Shown in pieces: positions 24,240 through 33,081 of a stretch of 64,000 nucleotides of DNA. Source of the stretch: Variovorax paradoxus (GTDB lineage: Bacteria > Pseudomonadota > Gammaproteobacteria > Burkholderiales > Burkholderiaceae_C); contig NZ_CP091716.1 in assembly GCF_022009635.1 (NCBI RefSeq), positions 3,921,001 to 3,985,000 on the forward strand, given 5' to 3'. The notes under the pieces are model-generated. The model saw only the letters and a program-made list of their open reading frames with translations, ran no database searches and was not told the origin of the DNA. Each line of letters opens with the position of its first letter. Positions within the stretch are counted from its first letter, which is position 1. The translations under genes were made by a program, and so were the position numbers.

Positions 24240-25016
24240 ATGTTCAAAATGAAAACCCTGTTCGCCGCCGCACTGGTCTGCGCCGCCCCCTTGCTCGCGC
24301 ACGCCGACAAGCTCGCGGACATCAAGGCCAAGGGCGCGATCCGCATCGCCACGACCATCGACGCCGCCCCCTGGGGCTTCACCGACGCGGCCGGCAAGCC
24401 CACCGGCCTGGACGTGGAACTGGCCGAGAACGTGGCCAAGGCCATGGGCGTGAAGCTCGAGCTGCAGCAGGTGACCGGCGCCAACCGCATTCCCTACCTG
24501 CTGTCGAACAAGGTCGACGTGGTGATCGCGGCGCTGGGCAGCTCGCCCGAGCGCGCCAAGCAGGTCGCCTTCTCCAAGCCGTACGCGGCCGTGTACCTGG
24601 GCGTGTATGGCGGCAAGGGCACGCCCAAGTTCGCCAAGGTGAGCGACCTGGCCGGCCAGACCGTGGCCGTGCCCAAGGGCTCCACGCCCGACCTGTCGCT
24701 GAGCGAGCTGGCGCCCGGCGCCAAGCTGATTCGCCTGGAAGACACGGCCTCGACCATCTCGGCCTTCCTGTCGGGCCAGGCGCCGCTGTTCGCCGAGAAC
24801 AACTTCATCGCCCAGAAGGTGGCCGACGAGAACCCGGCCAAGGGCATCGAAATGAAGTCGCTGATCCGCATCAGCCCCGCCTACATGGCCGTGCAGCCCA
24901 GCGAAACCGCGCTGCTGGCCGAGATGAACAAGATCATCGACGCCCAGGCCGCCGACGGCAGCCTCGCGGCACTGCGCCTGAAGTGGTTCAAGGACGAGCA
25001 GAAAGAAGTGAAGTGA
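24240..25016 (+). CDS. Polar amino-acid ABC transporter substrate-binding protein
   Basis: A 258-residue periplasmic protein of the family 3 (bac_SBP_3) type. The signal peptide ends L-L-A-H-A, followed by the mature D-K-L-A-D-I-K-A-K-G. Family features are I-R-I-A-T-T-I-D-A-A-P-W-G-F, then G-L-D-V-E-L-A-E and D-V-V-I-A-A-L-G. A strong AAGGAG precedes the ATG. The ligand should be an amino acid or acylated amino acid, judging by the two downstream enzymes. Confidence 0.9.
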   Translation: MFKMKTLFAAALVCAAPLLAHADKLADIKAKGAIRIATTIDAAPWGFTDAAGKPTGLDVELAENVAKAMGVKLELQQVTGANRIPYLLSNKVDVVIAALGSSPERAKQVAFSKPYAAVYLGVYGGKGTPKFAKVSDLAGQTVAVPKGSTPDLSLSELAPGAKLIRLEDTASTISAFLSGQAPLFAENNFIAQKVADENPAKGIEMKSLIRISPAYMAVQPSETALLAEMNKIIDAQAADGSLAALRLKWFKDEQKEVK

Positions 25017-26038
25017 GCCAGCCGCGTCCTTCCACCGTTTTCACGGACATCGACTGGGCCCGGCCCGGCAAGCAGGTCGGCCATGCGTGGCTGCCGTACT
25101 CGGGGCATGAGGATGCCTGGGGCGCGGTCGCGCTGCCCTTGGCGGTCATCGGCAACGGCGACGGCCCGACGGTGCTGGTCACCGGCGCCATTCACGGCGA
25201 CGAGTACGAAGGCCCGATCGTCATCAACGAACTGATCCGTTCGCTCGACGCCGCGCAGGTCAAGGGCCGGCTGATTCTGATGCCCGCGGCCAACGCGCCG
25301 GCATTGCGCGCGGCCTCGCGCGTGAGCCCGCTCGATGGCAAGAACCTGGCGCGCGTGTTCCCGGGCAACCCCTTCGGCACGCCGACCGAGCAGATCGCCG
25401 CGTTCATTCACGACGTGCTGTTTCCCAAGTGCGATGCGTATGTCGACCTGCACGCGGGCGGCAGCTCGCTGTTCATCGAGGAAAGCGCGCAAGTGGTGGT
25501 CACGCCCACGCTGGCGCCCGAAGTGCGCGAGCGCGCCGAGGACATGGCCCGCTGGTTCGGCGCCAAGTTCACCGTCATCACCGACAACATGGGCGACCCG
25601 CGCACCAGCTGCGGCGCCGCCGCGCACCTGGGCCTGGCGGCCATCGCGGCCGAAATGGGCGAGAACGGCAGCGTGTCGCCCAAGGGCGTGAAGCGCACGC
25701 GCGAATGCCTGTCTCGCGTGCTGGCGCGGCTGGGCGTGGTGCCAGGCGAACTGCCCGCCGCGCCGCCCGCGAGCCGCCGCGTGCACATCGTGCCGGACGG
25801 CGGCAACCTGCTGTCGCCGGGCGACGGCTACTTCGAGCCGCTGCACGAACTCGGCGAGACGGTGGCCGCCGGTGAACTGGCCGGCTACCTGCATCTGCTG
25901 ACCGAGCCCGCGCTGGCGCCGCGCGAAGTGCGCTTCGCCAAGGGCGGCACGGTGTATTCGCAACGCACCTTCGGCATCGTGAAGCAGGGCAACAACCTCT
26001 GCGTGCTGGTCGAAGACGAGGAAGGCGCCGCCGCATGA
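25013..26038 (+). CDS. M14-type deacylase, succinylglutamate desuccinylase/aspartoacylase family (DoeB-like)
   Basis: A 341-residue zinc enzyme. Zinc ligands His 61 and Glu 64 are in A-I-H-G-D-E-Y-E-G-P and the third, His 147, in V-D-L-H-A-G-G. The layout G-D-G-P-T-V-L-V-T-G, P-A-A-N-A-P-A-L-R and a C-terminal biotinyl-like barrel (V-R-F-A-K-G-G-T-V-Y) matches DoeB, which deacetylates N-acetyl-diaminobutyrate in ectoine breakdown. GTG start overlaps the binding-protein stop (GTGA). There is no ectoine hydrolase here, so the substrate is probably another N-acylated amino acid brought in by the importer. Confidence 0.85.
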   Translation: MSQPRPSTVFTDIDWARPGKQVGHAWLPYSGHEDAWGAVALPLAVIGNGDGPTVLVTGAIHGDEYEGPIVINELIRSLDAAQVKGRLILMPAANAPALRAASRVSPLDGKNLARVFPGNPFGTPTEQIAAFIHDVLFPKCDAYVDLHAGGSSLFIEESAQVVVTPTLAPEVRERAEDMARWFGAKFTVITDNMGDPRTSCGAAAHLGLAAIAAEMGENGSVSPKGVKRTRECLSRVLARLGVVPGELPAAPPASRRVHIVPDGGNLLSPGDGYFEPLHELGETVAAGELAGYLHLLTEPALAPREVRFAKGGTVYSQRTFGIVKQGNNLCVLVEDEEGAAA

Positions 26039-26994
26039 GCGAGAACACCACCCCGATCACGCTGGACGACTACCGCGCGGCCCATGCCCGCGTGCAGCCC
26101 TACATCCGCCATACGCCGCTTGTCAATGCGCACCCCTGGGTGCCCGGCGGCGCGGCGCAGGTGCGCTTCAAGGCCGAGTGCAACCAGGTCACCGGCTCGT
26201 TCAAGGCGCGCGGCGCTTTCAACCGCGTGCTCAACCTGTCGGACGACGTGCGCAAGCAGGGGCTGGCCACCGCGTCGGGCGGCAACTTCGGCGCGGCCGT
26301 GGCCTACGTGGGCAAGACGCTGGGCCTGCCGGCCAACGTGTTCGTGATGAACACCAGCACGCCCATCACCCGCGCGCGCATCGAGAGCCATGGCGCCAAG
26401 CTCACCGTGCATGGCGACTTCTGGGATCAGAGCTGGGACGCCGCCGGCGCCAACGTGGCCGAGCACGGCGGCGCGCTGCTGCATCCGTATGCCGACCGCG
26501 ACGTGGTGATCGGGCAGGGCACGACCGCGCTGGAGATCATCGACGAATGGCCCGAGGTCGAGACGCTGGTGGTTTCCATCGGCGGCGGGGGCCTGCTCGC
26601 GGGCATCGCGCAGGCGGCCAAGCTGCTCAAGCCGTCGATCCGCGTCATCGGCGTGGAAGCGGCGGGCTGCCCCACGCTGTACACCTGCCGCAAGGAAGGC
26701 CGCATCGTGAAGCTGGAGAACGTGAAGACGCGCGTGCCGATCCTGGCGGCGCGCTCGACCGAGCCCTTGAACTTCGAGCTGATCGAGAAGTACGTCGACG
26801 AGATCGTGCTGGTCGACGAGGAAGTCATCGAGGACGCGGCGCGCTCGGCCTGGCAGCACGCGGGCCTGGCCATCGAGCTGGGCGCGGCCACCGCGCTGGC
26901 GGCCGTGAGCCACCGCTGCTTCGAGCGCCGCGACGACGAGAAGATCGCCGTCGTGCTGTGCGGCAGCGGCAGCGACGGCATGCCCAAGGCCTGA
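26035..26994 (+). CDS. Threonine/serine dehydratase-like PLP enzyme (fold type II)
   Basis: A 319-residue PLP enzyme. The Schiff-base lysine is Lys 57 in T-G-S-F-K-A-R-G-A, the substrate loop is A-S-G-G-N-F-G-A-A, and the phosphate-binding loop is G-G-G-G-L-L-A-G. The size and short C terminus fit catabolic threonine dehydratases and the hydroxyectoine protein EutB, without an ACT domain. The start overlaps the deacylase stop (ATGA). A plausible chain is import, deacylation, then beta-elimination of a hydroxy- or amino-substituted amino acid, with RidA clearing the enamine. The exact substrate is not known. Confidence 0.88.
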   Translation: MSENTTPITLDDYRAAHARVQPYIRHTPLVNAHPWVPGGAAQVRFKAECNQVTGSFKARGAFNRVLNLSDDVRKQGLATASGGNFGAAVAYVGKTLGLPANVFVMNTSTPITRARIESHGAKLTVHGDFWDQSWDAAGANVAEHGGALLHPYADRDVVIGQGTTALEIIDEWPEVETLVVSIGGGGLLAGIAQAAKLLKPSIRVIGVEAAGCPTLYTCRKEGRIVKLENVKTRVPILAARSTEPLNFELIEKYVDEIVLVDEEVIEDAARSAWQHAGLAIELGAATALAAVSHRCFERRDDEKIAVVLCGSGSDGMPKA

Positions 26995-27004
26995 GCGGGC
27001 CGCG

Positions 27005-29707
27005 CTACAGCATGTAGGTCACGAGCTTGAAGTCCGGGTCCTCGGGGAAGGACTTCACCGTGAACCCCAGCCTGCGCACCAGCTTCAGCATGTCGGGGTT
27101 GTTGGCGAGCACGAGCCCGTCGATCTCCGACAGGCCCTTGTCGCGCGCCACGTCGATGATGCTTTCCATCAGCCGCGAGCCGATGCCCTTGCCGCTGAAC
27201 TCGTCGGCCACCACCAGCGAGAACTCGCAGCTGGTCTGGTCGGGGTTGGTGATGTAGCGCGAGACGCCCACGATGCGCTCGCTCTCGAGCACCGTGCCGT
27301 CGGGCGACACGCTGCGCTCCATCACCACCGCCACCAGCGCCATCTCGCGGTCGTAGTCGATCAGCGTGAAGCGCGACAGCATCGAGGGCGGCAGCTCGTG
27401 GAAGCGCGAGACGAAGCGGAACCAGCGGCTCTCGGGCGACAGGCCCTGCACCAGCGCCTGCAGCATCTGCGCGTCGTTGGGATGCACCGGCCGCACGATG
27501 TAGGTGCCGCCGCCCGGCAGCGGCCATTCGCGCCGGTAGCGCGCGGGGTACGGCATGATGGCCAGGTGCTGGTAGCCGTTGCCCGCGTTGCCCAGGTGGC
27601 CCGCCACCGCCTGCGTGCTGCTGTCGACCACGATGCGCGCGTCGACCGAGATGGCGCCCGACTCGTCCACGATGATCGGGTTGATGTCCATCTCGCGCAG
27701 CTCGGGCAGCTCGCACACCATTTCGGACACGCGCAGCAGCACGTGCTCCAGCGCCTCCATGTCCACCGCGCTGGCGCCGCGCCATTCGCCCAGCGTCTCT
27801 GCCACGCGCGAGCGCTCGATGAGCCGGCGCGCCAGGAACTGGTTGAGCGGCGGCAGCTCCATCGCGCGGTCGTTCAGCAGTTCGATCATGGTGCCGCCCG
27901 CGCCGAACACGATCACCGGGCCGAAGGGCTGGTCGGTCACCAGACCCACGTATATTTCGCGGCCGCGCCGCGCGCGCACCATCTTCTGCACCGTCACGCC
28001 GTTGATGCGCGCCTCGGGCGCCAGCCGCGCCACGCGCTCCATCATCTCGACGTAGGTGTCGCGCGCGCCGGTGCCGTTCATCACGTTGAGCGCCACGCCC
28101 TCGACGTCCGACTTGTGCGGAATGTCGGGCGAGTCGATCTTCAGCGCCACCGGAAAGCCCAGCTGCGTGGCGATCATCATGGCCTCGTTGGCGCTGCGCG
28201 CCAGCAGCGTGCGCGTGATGGGAATGTGGAACGAAGACAGCAGCGACTTCGACTCCATCTCGGTGAGCACTTTGCGCCGCTCGGCCAGCACGCTTTCGAT
28301 CAGCAGGCGCGCGCCCTCGATGTCGGGCTTGGCCAGCGCGGACAGCGGCGGCGGCGTCTGCTGCAGCAGCTGCTGGTTCTGGTAGAAGGCCGCGATGTTG
28401 CCGAAGGCGCCCACCGCCGCCTCTGGTGTGCGAAAGCTCGGAATGGTGGCTTCCGCAAGCACGGCGCGTGCCTTGCCCACCGACGAGTCGCCCATCCAGC
28501 AAGCCAGCAGCGGCTTGTTCATGGGGCGGGGAATGTCGGCCAGCGCCTTGGCCGTGGCCGCCGCGTCGGCACCGGCCTTGGGCGAGAAGATGGCCAGCAC
28601 GCCGTCGACCTGGCTGTCGGCCCAGGCCGCGTCGATGGCGGCGCGGTAGTGCGCGGGCTGCGCCTCTTCCGAAAGATCGATCAGGTCGGCCAGCGAGGCG
28701 AGCGGCGGCAGCGTCGGCAGCATGAGCTTTTGCACCGGCGCCGAGAGCTTGCCCAGGTCGAGGCCGATCTCGTTGATCCAGTCGGCCGCCAGCACGCCGG
28801 GGCCGCCGCCGTTGGTGACCACCGCCAGCCGCTTGCCCACCGGCCGGTAGCGCGAGGCCAGGCACTTGGCGGCCGAGAACAGCTCGACGAAGGAGCGCAC
28901 CCGCACCGCGCCCGCACGGCGCAGCGCGGCGTCGAACACGTCGTCGCTGCCCACGATGGCCGCGCTGTGCGTCTGCGCGGCCTCGTTGCCCGCCGGCTTG
29001 CGGCCGGCCTTGAGCACCACCACCGGCTTGGCATGCGAGGCCGAGCGCAGCGCGCTCATGAAGCGGCGCGCGTCTGCAATACCTTCGAGGTACACGATGA
29101 TGCTGTGGGTGGCCCGGTCGTTGGCCAGGAAGTCGAGCACCTGCGGAATGTCGACCGAGGTGTGCGGGCCCAGCGACACCACGCTTGAAAAGCCCACGCC
29201 GTTCTGGCGCGCCCAGTCGAGCATCGACGCGGTGAGCGCGCCCGACTGCGACACCAGCGCCAGCGGCCCGGTGCTGGCGAGCGGCCCGGCCACGCTGGCA
29301 TTCAGGTGCAGCGGCGGGCGCTGGAAGCCCAGCGTGTTGGGGCCGAGCAGGTGCACGCCTTCGCGCCGCGCGATCTTGCGCCACTGCGCGGCCTGGTCGG
29401 CATCGATGCCGCTGGAGATGACCGCCGCCGCGGTGCACCCGATGCGGCCCGCGATTTCGAGGGCGGCCGCCACGTCGCGCGGGGCGAGGGCGATCAGGGC
29501 CAGGTCGGCATGGGTCTGGGCCAGTTCCTCGAGCGTGCCCTTGGTGCGCACGTCCAGAAAACGCAGCGTGCCGTCGAAGCGGTCGGCGCGGAAGGCTTCG
29601 CGCAGCGTGCGGCCGGCCGGCGTCTGGCCGCCGGGGTCGTCGGCATGGCCGACGAAGGCCACGATGGAGGCCGGGGCGAAGAGCGGATTCAGGAAATGCT
29701 TGTCCAT
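27005..29707 (-). CDS. patZ: PatZ-type protein lysine acetyltransferase (acyl-CoA synthetase-like domains plus GNAT)
   Basis: A 900-residue protein. The first part is the NDP-forming acyl-CoA synthetase alpha-like region (CoA-binding, then the H-containing loop Q-T-H-S-A-A-I-V-G). A beta-like ATP-grasp domain follows (F-P-V-A-L-K-I-D-S-P-D-I-P-H-K-S, then M-D-I-N-P-I-I-V). The last 150 residues are a GNAT domain with G-K-G-I-G-S-R-L-M. This is the architecture of Salmonella Pat and E. coli PatZ/YfiQ (about 886 residues), which acetylate and inactivate acetyl-CoA synthetase and other proteins. It converges with the dehydratase gene and is divergent from gspG, so it is a single gene. A combined synthetase activity cannot be excluded. 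Confidence 0.9.
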   Translation of the reverse strand: MDKHFLNPLFAPASIVAFVGHADDPGGQTPAGRTLREAFRADRFDGTLRFLDVRTKGTLEELAQTHADLALIALAPRDVAAALEIAGRIGCTAAAVISSGIDADQAAQWRKIARREGVHLLGPNTLGFQRPPLHLNASVAGPLASTGPLALVSQSGALTASMLDWARQNGVGFSSVVSLGPHTSVDIPQVLDFLANDRATHSIIVYLEGIADARRFMSALRSASHAKPVVVLKAGRKPAGNEAAQTHSAAIVGSDDVFDAALRRAGAVRVRSFVELFSAAKCLASRYRPVGKRLAVVTNGGGPGVLAADWINEIGLDLGKLSAPVQKLMLPTLPPLASLADLIDLSEEAQPAHYRAAIDAAWADSQVDGVLAIFSPKAGADAAATAKALADIPRPMNKPLLACWMGDSSVGKARAVLAEATIPSFRTPEAAVGAFGNIAAFYQNQQLLQQTPPPLSALAKPDIEGARLLIESVLAERRKVLTEMESKSLLSSFHIPITRTLLARSANEAMMIATQLGFPVALKIDSPDIPHKSDVEGVALNVMNGTGARDTYVEMMERVARLAPEARINGVTVQKMVRARRGREIYVGLVTDQPFGPVIVFGAGGTMIELLNDRAMELPPLNQFLARRLIERSRVAETLGEWRGASAVDMEALEHVLLRVSEMVCELPELREMDINPIIVDESGAISVDARIVVDSSTQAVAGHLGNAGNGYQHLAIMPYPARYRREWPLPGGGTYIVRPVHPNDAQMLQALVQGLSPESRWFRFVSRFHELPPSMLSRFTLIDYDREMALVAVVMERSVSPDGTVLESERIVGVSRYITNPDQTSCEFSLVVADEFSGKGIGSRLMESIIDVARDKGLSEIDGLVLANNPDMLKLVRRLGFTVKSFPEDPDFKLVTYML

Positions 29708-29848
29708 GCCCTCAAGTCTGCACCGATCGGGGGCGGATGGGCGAGAGGCGGCGCGGAACTCCCGAGGATTTTCAATCGGACTGACATGCTGCACTGCGAG
29801 GATCGACGCGGTGAAAGCCCTTGATGTCCTTTGTTCCGGGAGTGGAAG

Positions 29849-30319
29849 ATGACCGCAGGTTCGACCCGTCGCCGCGCAGGCAGCCGGCGCTTCCCCTTCC
29901 GGATCCTCCCGATGTGCCAGCGCGGGTTCACCCTGATCGAGCTGATGGTGGTGCTGGTGATCATCGGCGTGCTGGCCGCGCTGATCGTGCCCAGCCTGAT
30001 GGACCGGCCCGACCAGGCCCGTGCCACCGCCGCCCGCCAGGACGTGGCCGCGATCATGCAGGCGCTCAAGCTCTACCGGCTGGACAACGGCACCTATCCC
30101 AGCTCGGCGCAGGGCCTGCAGGCGCTGGTTGCCAAGCCGACGACGGGCAAGGCGCCCGCCAACTGGCGCCCCTACCTGGAGCGCCTGCCCGCCGATCCCT
30201 GGAGCAACCCTTATCAGTACCTGAACCCCGGCACGCACGGCGAGATCGATGTGTTTTCGCTGGGCGCCGATGGCGAGCCCGGAGGCGAGAAGGCCAACGC
30301 CGACATCGGCTCCTGGTAG
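29849..30319 (+). CDS. gspG: Type II secretion major pseudopilin GspG (HxcT-like)
   Basis: A 156-residue pseudopilin. The prepilin peptidase site is R-G before F-T-L-I-E-L-M-V-V-L-V-I-I-G, with Glu at +5, and the C-terminal half carries Y-P-S-S-A-Q-G-L-Q-A-L and D-P-W-S-N-P-Y-Q-Y typical of GspG. The ATG used has GGGAG at good spacing and gives a 26-residue leader. An internal ATG at 29912 would give the more usual 5-residue leader (M-C-Q-R-G). GspG polymerises in the inner membrane to form the pseudopilus. First gene of gspGKLMDEF. Confidence 0.9.
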   Translation: MTAGSTRRRAGSRRFPFRILPMCQRGFTLIELMVVLVIIGVLAALIVPSLMDRPDQARATAARQDVAAIMQALKLYRLDNGTYPSSAQGLQALVAKPTTGKAPANWRPYLERLPADPWSNPYQYLNPGTHGEIDVFSLGADGEPGGEKANADIGSW

Positions 30320-30324
30320 GCGCC

Positions 30325-31347
30325 GTGGCTGCAACGGCGGGTAGCAAGGCGGGCGGCGCTCCCGCCCCGGAAGGCCGCCACCGGGGCATGGCGGTGGTGA
30401 GCGCGCTGCTCATCGTCGCGGTGATCGCGGCGATGGCGGCCGCGCTGCTGGGTCGGCAGTCGGCCTTCATCCGCACCACGCAGGGCGACCAGTTCCGCAC
30501 GCAGGCGCGCTGGCTGCTGCGCGGCGAAGTGAGCGAGGCGCAGCGCACGCTGCGTGCGGATGCCGTACGCGAGCCGACCACGCGGCTCGACGGCGCCTGG
30601 AACCGGCCTTACGCACGGCAGGCCTCCGGCCAGGTGGCGGCCGAGGGCGGGCGGCTGCTCAGCGAAATCACCGACGAGCAGGGCAAGTTCAACCTGCGCA
30701 ACCTGGTGGACCAGGGCCGCATCGACCCGGCGGAAGCCGAAGTCTTCATGCGTCTCTGCGCGTTGGTCGGCGTGCCCAGGCCAGCGGCGCAGGCGATCGT
30801 GCGGCGCGTGGCGCTGAGCCTGGGTGGCGCGGACGCATCGCCGGTGGGGGCGGTGTCGGAGGACACGCGCAAGGAGGCCGCGAAGTTCGCCGAGGGCTTG
30901 GGCCTGCCGGCCGAACTTCCGCCCAATCCGCAGGCCCCGCGCCTGCGCGCGCTGGAAGACCTGCTGGCCGTGCCCGGCGTGGACGCGGGCGTGCTCGCGC
31001 GGCTCATGCCTTTCGTGACCGTGCTGCCGGAACGCACCTGGCTCAATGCCAACACTGCACGCGCGGAGGCCGTGGCCGCGGGTGTGGCGGGGCTGTCGCT
31101 CGACCGCGCCCGCGCGCTGCTGACGGCGCGCGACAAGGGCCAATGGTTCATCAACCGCGGCGACTTCGCGAACCGGCTGCGCATGCCTGAACTGGCGGTG
31201 GACGAGGTGCGCATGGGCGTCACGAGCAACTGGTTCCGCGTGTCGAGCGTGCTCTCGACCGGGCGCACGCAGTTCGTGCAGAGCGCTTTGCTGCACGACG
31301 ACAAGGCCGCCTTGCCGCGCGTGGTGTGGCTGCGGGAGGGCGTGTGA
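30325..31347 (+). CDS. gspK: Type II secretion minor pseudopilin GspK (HxcX-like)
   Basis: A 340-residue protein with a GTG start 5 bases after gspG. The leader ends R-H-R-G and is followed by M-A-V-V-S-A-L-L-I-V-A-V-I-A-A-M-A-A-A, the pseudopilin helix. GspK is the largest minor pseudopilin and lacks Glu at +5; here that position is Ser, as expected. The SAM-like domains appear in R-A-L-E-D-L-L-A-V-P-G-V. It caps the tip of the pseudopilus with GspI and GspJ, which are encoded 27 kb away in this window. Confidence 0.88.
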   Translation: MAATAGSKAGGAPAPEGRHRGMAVVSALLIVAVIAAMAAALLGRQSAFIRTTQGDQFRTQARWLLRGEVSEAQRTLRADAVREPTTRLDGAWNRPYARQASGQVAAEGGRLLSEITDEQGKFNLRNLVDQGRIDPAEAEVFMRLCALVGVPRPAAQAIVRRVALSLGGADASPVGAVSEDTRKEAAKFAEGLGLPAELPPNPQAPRLRALEDLLAVPGVDAGVLARLMPFVTVLPERTWLNANTARAEAVAAGVAGLSLDRARALLTARDKGQWFINRGDFANRLRMPELAVDEVRMGVTSNWFRVSSVLSTGRTQFVQSALLHDDKAALPRVVWLREGV

Positions 31348-32489
31348 AAGCGGATGCGCTGCGCCTGATGCTGCCGCCGTGGCCGGGCGATGGCGCGGCC
31401 GACGCGCAGGTGCGCTTCGGCTACCGGCAGCCCGATGGCACCTGGCACGACGGCGGTATGCGGGCACTGGAAGGTCTCGCGCAGAAATTCGCTGCAAAAC
31501 GGATCGAGGTATGCCTGCATCCGAGCGATGTGCCGATGGCCGTGTTCACGCTGCCGCCGTTGTCGGGTGCGCGCTTGCGTGCGGCCGTGCGTGGCGCCAT
31601 CGAGCCTTGCGCGCTGCAGCCTCTAGAAAACCTGGTGACCGGTTTCGGGCCGCGTGCGGCGGACGGCACCGTGCCTGCCGCGTGGATCTCGCGCAGCGTG
31701 ATGGACGGATGGCTCGCGCTGCTGCGCAGGCATGGCTTGCCGGTGCGCGAGCTGCATCTTCCGTGCGCGTTCCTGCCGTATTCGACAGAAGTTAGCGTGG
31801 GGTTTCATGTCGACCGATGGCTGGTCGTTCGTACGGGCAAGAGTCAGGGCTTCGCGCAGTGGTTGCCCGAAGGCGCGGGCGACCTGCCGGGCGATATGCA
31901 GTGGCTCGGCGACGACGAGGCTGATAAGCGCTGGTCCGGCGAGGGCTGGGGTTGGTCGCTGTCCGGTGGCGAATCGGCTGCGGGCGGCATGGGCTCCGCG
32001 GTGGTCGGGCCTGCGGTCGCTTGGGGCGCCCTGGCTTTGGCGGTGTGGCTGACCGGCCTCAATGTGTACGCGAACCAGCTGGCGGCACAAGGCCAGGGCT
32101 TGAAGCGGCAGATGGCCGCACGCGTGAAGGCCGCATTTCCGGACATACCGGTCGTGGTCAACCCGGTGCAGCAGGCGAAGCAGCAGAAAGACGCGCTCGC
32201 GGCCGGCACCGTGCCTTCGGTCAGCGGCGATGCGGCGGGCCTTCTGCGCGGGGCCACGGCGCTGCTGGCGCAGGGCCCGGCCGGCCAGGTTCAGGGCCTG
32301 CGCTACACCGCCGGAGAACTGCACATCCGGTGGCGCGACGGCGGTGCGCCGGGCGCCGAGGAGCGTCGCGGATTGCAGACCCGTGCCACGGAGCAGGGGC
32401 TGTCCGCGACCGTCGATACGGACGGGCTGCACCTGACCGTTGCCGCTGGTACTGCCGAAGACGCTCCAGCCAGGAAGGCCACACCATGA
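31344..32489 (+). CDS. gspL: Type II secretion inner-membrane platform protein GspL (HxcY-like)
   Basis: A 381-residue bitopic protein with a GTG start overlapping the gspK stop. The N-terminal cytoplasmic part resembles the actin-like GspL domain (V-R-F-G-Y-R-Q-P-D-G-T-W, F-T-L-P-P-L-S-G-A-R-L-R-A-A-V-R). A single membrane helix lies near residue 235, followed by a periplasmic ferredoxin-like domain. It recruits the GspE ATPase to the membrane and pairs with GspM, which is next. The sequence is divergent, and the call depends strongly on position. Confidence 0.85.
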   Translation: MKADALRLMLPPWPGDGAADAQVRFGYRQPDGTWHDGGMRALEGLAQKFAAKRIEVCLHPSDVPMAVFTLPPLSGARLRAAVRGAIEPCALQPLENLVTGFGPRAADGTVPAAWISRSVMDGWLALLRRHGLPVRELHLPCAFLPYSTEVSVGFHVDRWLVVRTGKSQGFAQWLPEGAGDLPGDMQWLGDDEADKRWSGEGWGWSLSGGESAAGGMGSAVVGPAVAWGALALAVWLTGLNVYANQLAAQGQGLKRQMAARVKAAFPDIPVVVNPVQQAKQQKDALAAGTVPSVSGDAAGLLRGATALLAQGPAGQVQGLRYTAGELHIRWRDGGAPGAEERRGLQTRATEQGLSATVDTDGLHLTVAAGTAEDAPARKATP

Positions 32490-33058
32490 AGCCCGGGCCG
32501 ACCATGCAGTGGCTGCGCGAAGGCAGGGCACGCTGGCAGGCGCTGCCGCCACGCGACCGCCTTGCGGCAAGCGCCGCCGCCATCGTGCTGGTGCTGGCCG
32601 TGCTGTGGCTCTTCGCCGCCAAACCCGCGCTGGAAACCATGGCCCGCTGGCAGCGCGACCTGCCCAGGCTGCAGGCGCAGTCGCGCGAACTCGACGAGGT
32701 GCTGTCGGGCATGCCCGCGGCGCGTGCGACCCAAGGCGCGACCGCCAGCGAGCCGCCCCAGGCCGGACTGGATCGCGCGGGCCTGCAAGGCGCCTACCGC
32801 ATCGAACTGATCGTGGCCGATGCGCCGCCAGGCGCCGGCAAGGCACCGCCCGCAAAGGCCTGGCGCATCGCTTTCGAGCAACCCGCGCCGGCCGCAAAAG
32901 TCTTCCCCTGGCTGCTGGCGGTTTCCGCCCGCGCCGATCTGGAGGTGACCGGTGTCGTGCTCGACCGCAAGGACGGCACCGATGGCAACGACCCGCAAGC
33001 CAGCGTGCGCGGCGTGGTGGACCTGCAGTCCACCCAACTCTACAAGGACGGCCCGTGA
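32486..33058 (+). CDS. gspM: Type II secretion protein GspM (HxcZ-like)
   Basis: A 190-residue protein with a short cytoplasmic N terminus, one membrane helix at about residues 28-46 (A-A-I-V-L-V-L-A-V-L-W-L-F-A-A) and a periplasmic domain. The opening W-Q-A-L-P-P-R-D-R is the hallmark of GspM. It forms the inner-membrane platform with GspL and GspF. The ATG overlaps the gspL stop (ATGA). Confidence 0.87.
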   Translation: MKPGPTMQWLREGRARWQALPPRDRLAASAAAIVLVLAVLWLFAAKPALETMARWQRDLPRLQAQSRELDEVLSGMPAARATQGATASEPPQAGLDRAGLQGAYRIELIVADAPPGAGKAPPAKAWRIAFEQPAPAAKVFPWLLAVSARADLEVTGVVLDRKDGTDGNDPQASVRGVVDLQSTQLYKDGP

Positions 33059-33081
33059 GACGAGATCGACAGGGCGCAGCG

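Noticed and set aside
25013..26994. A complete ectoine/hydroxyectoine pathway
   Set aside because: Only DoeB-like and EutB-like proteins are here. Ectoine hydrolase and later enzymes are missing from the window.
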